From: an uncultured Elusimicrobia bacterium
GTDB taxonomy: Bacteria > Elusimicrobiota > Elusimicrobia > Elusimicrobiales > Elusimicrobiaceae
DNA: 5,878 nucleotides
Reading direction: 5' to 3'
Assembly: GCA_945483375.1 (NCBI GenBank)
Contig: CALYRQ010000066.1
Location: 1 to 5,878 of the forward strand
Part shown: positions 1 to 5,098 of the stretch, in pieces
How the letters are laid out: every line of letters begins with the position of its first letter
Numbering within the stretch: position 1 is the first letter of the stretch
The notes under the pieces: generated by a model
The model's input: only the letters and a program-made list of their open reading frames with translations
The model's database searches: none
Told to the model about the DNA's origin: nothing
Program-made: the position numbers and the translations under genes

Positions 1-28
1 AACCCGCTTAACAGGCAACCCTTTTACT

Positions 29-66
29 CTAAACAAAAACCCACGTTAAATGGGTTTTTTGTTTAG
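29..66. terminator. Bidirectional intrinsic terminator after the pilin gene
   Basis: The arms CTAAACAAAAACCCA (29-43) and TGGGTTTTTTGTTTAG (51-66) pair almost perfectly around a 7-nt loop (44-50), with one extra T in the right arm. The CCCA/TGGG core is followed by a T-rich run on either strand, so it could stop transcription from both sides. The pilin stop codon TAA (65-63) lies inside the right arm. The design suggests a plus-strand gene ending to the left of the window, which is inference. Confidence 0.85.
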
Positions 67-581
67 AAAATTAATTTTCCATTTCCTCGAAACATCTTAC
101 AGTAATTATGTCCTGTATCATAACAAACAATACCAGAGTTTGGGCAGCCAAATCGCGGATCTTCGTATTCCAAAAGATATAAAACGTCTACTTCATCCTC
201 CGTTTCCGGAGTCGCTCCATTCTGCCGTGCAGCACCCGCTGTTATGCTACTTCCAAGCGCACACCTATCTCCGTAATCAAGTAAATTATTTTTAAAACAC
301 CAATGTTTATTGCAACAGGTTTCCTCATCTCCATCATACGAACAGCTAAAACCCGGGCCCAATTCAATGCCTATGTCCTCATTAGTCTTGCAACTACAAA
401 GCTCGTCTCCTTTTTCAAGGACGCACAATTCTCCTTGTTGGTGCATATAACGTAATATTTGTATAGCTTCCGCCGCACGGGATTTTTCTACCGCTTTAGT
501 ATATTGCGGCAACGCGACCGCGGATAATATACCGATAATTAATACAACCACTAACAGTTCAATTAACGTAAATCCTTTCAT
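63..581 (-). CDS. Type IV pilin-like protein, cysteine-rich (prepilin-type N-terminus)
   Basis: This encodes a 172-residue prepilin. The leader is only M-K-G; the expected prepilin peptidase cut is G3/F4, followed by the hydrophobic helix F4-L24 with the conserved glutamate at mature position 5 (E8), then Q26-Y27 and a charged A-V-E-K-S-R-A stretch (30-36). Such proteins insert in the inner membrane and are assembled into type IV pili or type II secretion pseudopili. The C-terminal domain (about 45-172) holds 11 cysteines (53, 62, 64, 80, 89, 90, 95, 107, 146, 153, 161), far more than the one or two pairs usual in major pilins, so several disulfides are likely; I infer a minor or specialised pilin. 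I chose the ATG at 581 over an in-frame GTG at 599 because AAAGGA (596-591) sits 9 nt upstream of the ATG, whereas the GTG is preceded by a pyrimidine-rich run and has no ribosome site. It stands alone between two terminators. It is more A+T-rich than the mur genes, and which pilin subtype it is cannot be told from sequence. Confidence 0.9.
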   Translation of the reverse strand: MKGFTLIELLVVVLIIGILSAVALPQYTKAVEKSRAAEAIQILRYMHQQGELCVLEKGDELCSCKTNEDIGIELGPGFSCSYDGDEETCCNKHWCFKNNLLDYGDRCALGSSITAGAARQNGATPETEDEVDVLYLLEYEDPRFGCPNSGIVCYDTGHNYCKMFRGNGKLIF

Positions 582-590
582 TTTTAATTT

Positions 591-607
591 TCCTTTCACA
601 AAAAGGA
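591..607 (-). promoter_or_regulatory. Hairpin sequestering the pilin Shine-Dalgarno site
   Basis: Read on the minus strand, TCCTTT (607-602), loop TTGTG (601-597) and AAAGGA (596-591) form a perfect 6-bp hairpin. The right arm is the Shine-Dalgarno sequence of the pilin ATG at 581. A second small inverted repeat, GTTTCT/AGAAAC (624-619 with 613-608), lies directly upstream. The stem is short and A-U-rich, so any control would be weak, for example by temperature or by a competing RNA. That role is inference; only the complementarity is seen. Confidence 0.4.
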
Positions 608-648
608 GTTTCTGCTTTAGAAACGCTATTTTTAATGCTTAAAAAGGG

Positions 649-657
649 ATTTTAGCA
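649..657 (-). promoter_or_regulatory. Candidate extended -10 promoter for the pilin gene
   Basis: The minus strand reads TGC then TAAAAT (657-649), an extended -10 (TGn plus 5 of 6 matches to TATAAT). No good -35 is present 16-18 nt upstream, which extended -10 promoters can tolerate. Transcription would start near 642 and give a leader of about 60 nt containing both small hairpins. It competes with the candidate at 681-708, and I cannot choose between them from sequence. Confidence 0.35.
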
Positions 658-680
658 CGACAATCCCACGGAATACCCCT

Positions 681-708
681 ATGTTATCAAAAAAAAAAAA
701 CGGGTCAA
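681..708 (-). promoter_or_regulatory. Candidate pilin promoter with a homopolymeric spacer
   Basis: On the minus strand TTGACC (708-703; 4 of 6 -35 matches) is followed after 16 nt by TAACAT (686-681; 4 of 6 -10 matches). Twelve of the 16 spacer bases are one T run (700-689). The -35 overlaps the right arm of the terminator at 702-719, and the T run is also that terminator's U-tract, so the promoter match may be fortuitous. If it is real, slippage in the run would change the -35/-10 spacing. Confidence 0.25.
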
Positions 709-719
709 GGCCCAGACCC
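689..719 (-). terminator. Orphan intrinsic terminator with a 12-T tract
   Basis: Read on the minus strand, GGGTC (719-715), an 8-nt loop and GACCC (706-702) form a GC-rich stem; a C-G pair (721/701) can be added across a bulged G. One G and then twelve T follow (700-689), an excellent rho-independent signal. MurD already has its own terminator at 824-851, so this second one would end either read-through transcripts or a separate short RNA starting between the two. Confidence 0.65.
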
Positions 720-783
720 CGGGCGCCCCTCTTCTACGCGACATTCTGATTAGTTTAAGCCACACGGTTTGGGACATGTCGCC
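700..783 (-). ncRNA. Candidate small RNA ending at the orphan terminator
   Basis: This stretch lies between the mur terminator and the orphan terminator. Upstream on the minus strand is a weak promoter match, TTGATT then CATAAT (790-785; 5 of 6) at 18-nt spacing. GCGACAT (782-776) can pair with ATGTCGC (744-738) around a 31-nt loop, and the 3' end would be the terminator at 702-719. The predicted start (about 779-777) falls inside the first arm, which weakens the fit, and a 7-bp match is not rare by chance. It does not resemble tRNA, SRP RNA, tmRNA or RNase P RNA to my eye. Both ends are approximate. Confidence 0.25.
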
Positions 784-818
784 AATTATGAACACAAGCC
801 TGCCCCGCAATCAACAAC

Positions 819-851
819 AAAAAGAGCGGATGAGAAATTTCTCATCCGCTC
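819..851 (-). terminator. Intrinsic terminator of the murE-murD operon
   Basis: Positions 824-851 are a perfect 28-bp palindrome, GAGCGGATGAGAAA and its reverse complement, which folds into a long hairpin. On the minus strand it is followed by TTTTT (823-819). It lies 15 nt after the murD stop codon. On the plus strand no T run follows, so it works in one direction only. Confidence 0.92.
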
Positions 852-866
852 CGTTCATCTAAAGTT

Positions 867-2258
867 TTATTTCTTCTTATCCGTACGGTCCTTAAAAATA
901 TGCGCGTCCACCAGCCGCTTAAACACGCGGCCGCGTTCCTCGTAATCTTTAAACTGGTCGAACGACGAACACGCCGGGGATAACAAAACCGTTTCCCCGC
1001 GCGACGCACCGTTCATGGCTGTTTCCACGGCTTTTTCCAGCGTGCCGCAGCGCGTAACCGGGTATCCTTTCAGCTCCCGCTCGATTTTGTCCATAGATTC
1101 GCCAATCGTCAGCACGCGTTTGCAGTAATCCTTTAAATAAGGGATTAACACTTCGTAAGACGCGCCTTTGTCGCGTCCGCCCAAAATCAGCCACAGGTTA
1201 CTGCCTTTGTCGAAACTTTTAAGGGCGGTGATGGTAGAATCCAAGTTGGTAGCTTTGGAATCGTTGACGTACACAATCCCGCGATGGTAGGCAAACGGCT
1301 CAATGCGGTGCTCCATGGGCTGGAAACGGTTAAATACGTCCTGCACCGTGTCAGCCGGAACGCCGGCCGTCAGCGCCATTAAAGACGCGGCCATGGCGTT
1401 TTCCACGTTATGAATACCTTTTAATTGCGGCGGGCGGATTTGCTGGCCTTTGCTGAAAATCAGTTCATCCCCGTCAAAGAAAACGTCCGTTTTAAGCAAA
1501 TGTTTCGGGTGGGTGGAAAACGCAAGCACTTCGCTCTTGGCTTTTTCCACCAGTTCCGCGCAAACCGCGTCCGCGCCGTTCACCACAAGCACGTCGTTTT
1601 CGCGCTGGTTTTTAAGTATTTTTCCTTTGGCCTTGATATAATTTTTCATGCCTTGGTGATGGTCCAAATGGTCAGGCGTTACGTTTAAAATACAGGCGTA
1701 ATTCGGGCGGAAATAGGTGCTGTCCTCCAGTTGATAGCTGGAAACTTCAATCACCAAATCGTCACCCGGTTTGACGGACGAAGCAATCTTGGAAACGGGG
1801 TTGCCGATGTTGCCGCAAACGTACACACTGCGGCCGTTGCCGCGGTTGAGCGCATCCTCTTTTAACACTTCTCCGAGCAGCGTGGTGGTGGTGGTTTTGC
1901 CGTTGGTGCCCGTTACCGCAAAAATACGGATGCCTTTGGGCATAAACGAAAGAGCGGTTTCCAATTCGCTAAACACGGGGATTTTGCGTTTCTTGCCGGC
2001 GGCCAAAACGGGGCTGAACGGCAATACGCCCGGGCTTTTTACCCAAAACCCGCACTCAAAAACTTTATCCGTATGTCCGCCAAGTTCCACTTCTATCCCT
2101 TTCGACAAATGAACCGAATCTGCATTCGGAAAAACAGCCTGCTCGCTGATTAAAACGTCAAACCCGTGCGCGTACAGCAGTTCCGCGATGGCGCGGCCGC
2201 TGCGGCCGAAGCCTAACACACAGGCTTTTTGGCCTGCAAATTTTTCTTTCTTAAACAT
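867..2258 (-). CDS. murD: UDP-N-acetylmuramoyl-L-alanine--D-glutamate ligase (MurD)
   Basis: This cytoplasmic ligase joins D-glutamate to UDP-MurNAc-L-alanine using ATP, the second amino-acid step of peptidoglycan precursor synthesis. The 463-residue product has the three Mur-ligase domains. The N-terminal UDP-binding fold carries G-F-G-R-S-G (16-21) and S-P-G-V (75-78). The central ATPase carries the P-loop TGTNGKTT (116-123), EVSSYQLE (171-178), NVTPDHLDHH (192-201), the likely carbamylated lysine K211 in Y-I-K-A-K, and H283-N284 of GIHNVENA. The C-terminal domain carries EHRIE (316-320), NDSKATN (332-338), LGGRDKG (359-365) and SPACSSFDQF (427-436). All key residues I know for the family are present and the length is typical. 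The start is set by GGGAG (2269-2265), 6 nt before the ATG, lying inside the murE 3' end. The 8-nt overlap with murE points to translational coupling. It is the last gene of its unit, closed by the terminator at 824-851. Confidence 0.97.
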   Translation of the reverse strand: MFKKEKFAGQKACVLGFGRSGRAIAELLYAHGFDVLISEQAVFPNADSVHLSKGIEVELGGHTDKVFECGFWVKSPGVLPFSPVLAAGKKRKIPVFSELETALSFMPKGIRIFAVTGTNGKTTTTTLLGEVLKEDALNRGNGRSVYVCGNIGNPVSKIASSVKPGDDLVIEVSSYQLEDSTYFRPNYACILNVTPDHLDHHQGMKNYIKAKGKILKNQRENDVLVVNGADAVCAELVEKAKSEVLAFSTHPKHLLKTDVFFDGDELIFSKGQQIRPPQLKGIHNVENAMAASLMALTAGVPADTVQDVFNRFQPMEHRIEPFAYHRGIVYVNDSKATNLDSTITALKSFDKGSNLWLILGGRDKGASYEVLIPYLKDYCKRVLTIGESMDKIERELKGYPVTRCGTLEKAVETAMNGASRGETVLLSPACSSFDQFKDYEERGRVFKRLVDAHIFKDRTDKKK

Positions 2259-3708
2259 GCTTTTCTCCCTTTAAAAACGCGCGGACGGTTTCCTGGTCCG
2301 AAAAATGACGTTTTTCCGTACCTACGATTTGATAGTCTTCATGCCCTTTCCCGGCCACGATGACGATATCGTTTTCTTTAGCGGCGGCCAGTGCGCGGCC
2401 GATGGCTTCGGCGCGGTCCGGCACGATTTCGTAATTGGAAAACTCTTTCATCCCGGCCAAAATATCGGTAAAAATTTGGTTTGGGTCCTCGCAACGCGGG
2501 TTGTCGTTCGTCAAAAACACATGGTCCGCGTGCGTGCACGCCGTACGGCCCATCAGCGGACGTTTGGTACGGTCCCGCTGGCCGCCGCAACCGAATACCA
2601 AGAAAACGCGTCCTTTTTTAAACGGTTCCACCGTTTTGAATGCACGCTGTAAGGATTCGTCCGTATACGCAAAATCCACAAACGTAAAAAAGTTCTGTCC
2701 TTCGTCCACGCGCTCCATACGTCCCGGCACGCCGGGAAGCGCGGCCAACCCGCGGATAATGTCTTCCTGCGGTACGCCGTTTGCGGCGCACGCGGCCCAG
2801 GCCGCCAGTGCGTTATACACGTTATGCCGCCCGAGCAAATTGATTTTGGCTTTTACGCCGCCTACCGTAAATTCGGTATGCGTCAAAAATTCGCGAATGT
2901 TCTCCGCCTTTAAATCCGCCTCGTTTTCCAACCCGAACGTAACGGTTCTTATGCGGCCTTTCAACATTTCCAACAGCCGTTGGCCGTACAGGTCGTCTAC
3001 GTTAATGACGGCGGTGCGGTTTTGTTTTGGGTTAGCAGGATCGGCCAAGTTTTCGAACAGTTTTTGTTTGGCCAAAAAATAATTTTCAAATGTATGGTGA
3101 AAATCCAAATGGTCGCGCTGGAGGTTGGTAAACACGGCGGTATCGTACCAAATGTGACGCACGCGCTGGAGTTCCAGCGAGTGGGAAGATACTTCCATCA
3201 CCACAGACGAACATTTTTCCTGTTTCATCTGCGCCAGTAGTTCAAACAGCGGCAGGGCCGCGGGCGTGGTGTTGGGCGCGGAGCAGACTTTGCGCCCCGC
3301 GATGCGGTAACTGACCGTACCCAACGCGCCGACTTTCTCCCCCGCGCCGGACAAAACGGATTCAATTAAATACGCGATGGACGTTTTGCCTTTGGTCCCC
3401 GTTACGCCGATCATTTTCATCGCGTCAGACGGGCGGCCGTAAAATTCATAAGCGGCGTCGGCCATATCGCAGTCGATATCGTCTGACTCATAATACAAAA
3501 CGGAACACGGTTCTTTGGGCGGAAACGAGGACACAACCATCGCCGCGCCGCGTTTGACCGCGTCCGCCGCGAATTGGTTTCCGTCTACATTCGCCCCTTT
3601 TAAAGCAAAAAAAACGAATCCCGGGCGTACGTCCTGCGAGCGGAACGTAAGCCCCGTAATGCTGAGCCCGGCCTGGCGGGCTTTTTCCAATACGATACTG
3701 TCTGACAT
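2251..3708 (-). CDS. murE: UDP-MurNAc-L-Ala-D-Glu--2,6-diaminopimelate ligase (MurE)
   Basis: This cytoplasmic ATP-dependent ligase adds the third stem-peptide residue. The 485-residue product shows the P-loop TGTKGKTS (103-110), NTTP (146-149), MEVSSHSL (171-178), TNLQRDHLDFHH (194-205), the likely carbamylated lysine K214 in Y-F-L-A-K, GRHNVYNALAA (293-303), PGVPGRME (325-332) and GKGHEDYQ (453-460). DNPRCEDP (402-409) matches the DNPR signature of enzymes that use meso-diaminopimelate rather than lysine, so a DAP-type wall is predicted. One oddity: the usual V-D-Y-A-H-T-P-D motif reads V-D-F-A-Y-T-D-E (344-351), with tyrosine for the normally conserved histidine and no proline. The start ATG is the only one after an in-frame TGA just upstream, and it has no Shine-Dalgarno sequence. 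It overlaps murD by 8 nt and faces the TIGR02757 gene across 34 bp. murF and mraY, which often sit between murE and murD, are absent here. Confidence 0.96.
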   Translation of the reverse strand: MSDSIVLEKARQAGLSITGLTFRSQDVRPGFVFFALKGANVDGNQFAADAVKRGAAMVVSSFPPKEPCSVLYYESDDIDCDMADAAYEFYGRPSDAMKMIGVTGTKGKTSIAYLIESVLSGAGEKVGALGTVSYRIAGRKVCSAPNTTPAALPLFELLAQMKQEKCSSVVMEVSSHSLELQRVRHIWYDTAVFTNLQRDHLDFHHTFENYFLAKQKLFENLADPANPKQNRTAVINVDDLYGQRLLEMLKGRIRTVTFGLENEADLKAENIREFLTHTEFTVGGVKAKINLLGRHNVYNALAAWAACAANGVPQEDIIRGLAALPGVPGRMERVDEGQNFFTFVDFAYTDESLQRAFKTVEPFKKGRVFLVFGCGGQRDRTKRPLMGRTACTHADHVFLTNDNPRCEDPNQIFTDILAGMKEFSNYEIVPDRAEAIGRALAAAKENDIVIVAGKGHEDYQIVGTEKRHFSDQETVRAFLKGEKHV

Positions 3709-3742
3709 ATAGTTATGGTATCAAATTGGTAGAATGTAGGAA
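3709..3742. promoter_or_regulatory. 34-bp divergent intergenic region with candidate start-proximal -10 elements
   Basis: On the plus strand TTGG-TAGAAT (3726-3735) is an extended -10 (TGn plus 5 of 6) that ends 7 nt before the ATG at 3743. On the minus strand TGA-TACCAT (3723-3715) is a weaker extended -10 (4 of 6) that ends 6 nt before the murE ATG at 3708. Both would place transcription starts at or next to the start codons. No good -35 is visible for either. A 5-bp direct repeat, TGGTA (3716-3720 and 3727-3731), is spaced 11 bp apart, about one helical turn. Confidence 0.35.
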
Positions 3743-4522
3743 ATGAAAAAAACGGCCCTTTTTTTGGAACGCGTGTACGCACTGTACAACCGGCCCGAAC
3801 TCGTCAGCCCGGACCCGCTGGAATTTTTATCCCGCTATACGTCTTCAGCGGACCGGGAGCTGGCCGCGCTGATTGCCGCGTGCTTTGCGTACGGCAACGT
3901 AAAACAGATTTTAAAAAATGTAAACGGAATTTTGGGCAAAATGCCCGGCGGCCCCCATGCGTTTATCACACAAACGCCGCCCGCGCGGCTTAGGCGAATT
4001 TTTAAAGGATTCCGCTACCGCTTTACCGGGGAAGAAGAATTCTGCGCGTTTTTGTGCGCCCTGCGGCGCGTTTTAAAAAATTACGGCTCGCTTGAAAACT
4101 GCTTTTTACGTAATTACCAGAAAGAAGACAGCACCGTCCTGCCCGCCCTGCGCCATTTTGCGCGCGAACTGCGCGGAGGGACGGATTTACACTCCCTCAT
4201 CCCGGACCCGGACAAAAACAGCGCGCTCAAGCGGCTCAATTTATTTTTGCGCTGGATGGTGCGAAAAGACGCAGTGGACCCCGGCGGCTGGGAACGCGTT
4301 TCGCCCGCACATCTAATCGTACCGTTGGACGTGCACATGCACCGCATTGCACGCAAATTAAAACTGACCAAACGCAACGCGGCGGACATGACAACCGCGT
4401 TGGAAATCTCCCGCGCGTTCAAAAAATGCTGTCCCGACGACCCTATTAAATACGATTTTTGTTTGACGCGGTTTGGAATCCGCGACGATATGGACTACCA
4501 AAATCTCGACGAGTTAAAATAG
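3743..4522 (+). CDS. TIGR02757 / DUF2400 family protein, function unknown
   Basis: The 259-residue soluble protein matches my memory of the TIGR02757 (DUF2400) family over its full length. It has the N-terminal Y-N-R-P-E-L-V-S-P-D-P-L-E-F-L block (15-29), D-R-E-L-A-A-L-I-A-A-C-F-A-Y-G (37-51), a central R-L-N-L-F-L-R-W-M-V-R-K-D block (164-176), P-L-D-V-H-M-H-R-I-A-R-K-L (194-206) and the C-terminal P-I-K-Y-D-F-C-L-T-R-F-G-I (234-246). No signal peptide or membrane segment is seen. The biochemical role is not known to me. The 194-206 block recalls the V-D-T-H-V-x-R-V block with the catalytic aspartate in helix-hairpin-helix DNA glycosylases, but that is resemblance only. The ATG follows AGGAA at very short spacing (2-4 nt), too close for a normal ribosome site, and a candidate -10 lies 7 nt upstream, so it may be leaderless. 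It is divergent from murE and ends with TAG directly against the stop codon of the minus-strand pentapeptide gene, with no terminator between them. Confidence 0.88.
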   Translation: MKKTALFLERVYALYNRPELVSPDPLEFLSRYTSSADRELAALIAACFAYGNVKQILKNVNGILGKMPGGPHAFITQTPPARLRRIFKGFRYRFTGEEEFCAFLCALRRVLKNYGSLENCFLRNYQKEDSTVLPALRHFARELRGGTDLHSLIPDPDKNSALKRLNLFLRWMVRKDAVDPGGWERVSPAHLIVPLDVHMHRIARKLKLTKRNAADMTTALEISRAFKKCCPDDPIKYDFCLTRFGIRDDMDYQNLDELK

Positions 4523-4948
4523 TTATTCCACTCCCAGCCCGTATTTTTCCAACAAACCGGGAAGACCGTAGACGGAAAATTTCGCTTTGCGCAGGCGGTT
4601 GGCGTCCGGGTCCAGCACAAAGTTATAGGCGGTGGAAAAATCCGTTTTTTCCAAATTGGTATGCAAAAAAGCGGCGCGGGCCAGGTCGCACCGGGTAAAA
4701 GAAGAACCCGTCAAATCCGCACGCGCAAACTGCACTTCGCGCAGGGAACAGTCTTCAAACACCGTTTTGCGAAGCGGCAGACCATCAAACGAACTACACC
4801 GCAAATCACACTTTACAAACCGCACAGAAAGCACCGTGCGACAACATTCAAAACAATTAACCCCCTGCATTTTGCATGCTTCAAAACGCACATTTTTAAA
4901 AGCCGCACCCGCCACGCGCGCCAAAGACAAATTGCACGTTTTAAACAC
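4523..4948 (-). CDS. Open 3' segment of the pentapeptide-repeat gene (141 residues)
   Basis: This is the longest uninterrupted part of the pentapeptide gene if translation restarts after the TAG. It runs from an in-frame GTG at 4948 and contains most of the beta-helix: repeats ending in V-R-F, V-K-C-D-L, V-F-E-D-C-S-L, V-Q-F-A-R-A-D-L and A-A-F-L-H-T-N-L, then a non-repeat tail of about 35 residues. Eight cysteines are spread through it. The GTG has no Shine-Dalgarno site at useful spacing, the coding sense begins before it, and an N-terminal cap would be missing, so independent translation is doubtful. An automatic caller would probably report this segment as the gene; the interrupted 5098-4523 frame is the better reading. 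Confidence 0.45.
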   Translation of the reverse strand: MFKTCNLSLARVAGAAFKNVRFEACKMQGVNCFECCRTVLSVRFVKCDLRCSSFDGLPLRKTVFEDCSLREVQFARADLTGSSFTRCDLARAAFLHTNLEKTDFSTAYNFVLDPDANRLRKAKFSVYGLPGLLEKYGLGVE

Positions 4949-5098
4949 GCAGTCTTCAAACGTAAAAGAAGATAAATCCTCCTCCTAGAACACGCACCCG
5001 GCAAACGTACACCCGCAGAAAACGGCGTCCTTTTCCGCCGCCGGGAAAGTACGCAGGGAAGTAAAAGTCTGTCCGTCAAAATAATCGGGAAACATCAT
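4523..5098 (-). pseudogene. Pentapeptide-repeat protein gene interrupted by one in-frame TAG
   Basis: The frame from the ATG at 5098 to the TAA at 4523 is 192 codons with a single internal stop, TAG at 4987-4985 (codon 38). Before it come 37 codons ending C-T-F-A-G-C-V-F; after it the same frame continues E-E-D-L-S-S-F-T-F-E-D-C-V-F. Central F/L residues recur every five positions straight across the TAG, so exactly one residue is replaced and there is no frameshift. The reconstructed 191 residues have the size and C-terminal block (T-N-L-E-K-T-D-F ... K-A-K-F-S ... G-L-L-E-K-Y) of a common single-domain pentapeptide family distantly related to McbG and Qnr. These fold as right-handed beta-helices, and their role here is unknown. 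The start is firm: ATGA overlaps the tilS stop, implying coupled translation. Neighbouring codons suggest GAG, AAG or CAG as the likely original. The alternatives are a sequencing error or amber read-through. TAG also ends the TIGR02757 gene, which argues against genome-wide reassignment. Confidence 0.72.

Noticed and set aside
582..599. An upstream GTG start for the pilin, adding six residues to the leader
   Set aside because: The GTG at 599 has no ribosome site and sits in the loop of the small hairpin, while the ATG at 581 has AAAGGA at 9-nt spacing and gives a normal short leader.
631..777. A 48-codon minus-strand open frame starting at ATG 777
   Set aside because: It reads through the GC-rich terminator and its T run (giving Phe repeats), has no ribosome site, and its product resembles nothing; chance is the better explanation.
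700..800. A known housekeeping RNA (tRNA, tmRNA, SRP RNA, 6S RNA) or riboswitch
   Set aside because: No T-loop GTTCGA-type sequence, acceptor stem, SRP tetraloop region or familiar aptamer core is visible.
1425..3240. Several plus-strand open frames opposite murD and murE
   Set aside because: They are antisense shadows of conserved coding sequence and show no recognisable domains or ribosome sites.
4813..5079. A separate small minus-strand gene in another frame across the pentapeptide start
   Set aside because: Its product is arginine- and leucine-rich without repeat register, as expected from an out-of-frame reading of the pentapeptide gene, whose own frame carries clear repeats.
4520..5098. 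Genome-wide reassignment of TAG to an amino acid
   Set aside because: The TIGR02757 gene uses TAG as its stop at the position where the family normally ends; other genes here use TAA or TGA. One internal TAG is not enough evidence.
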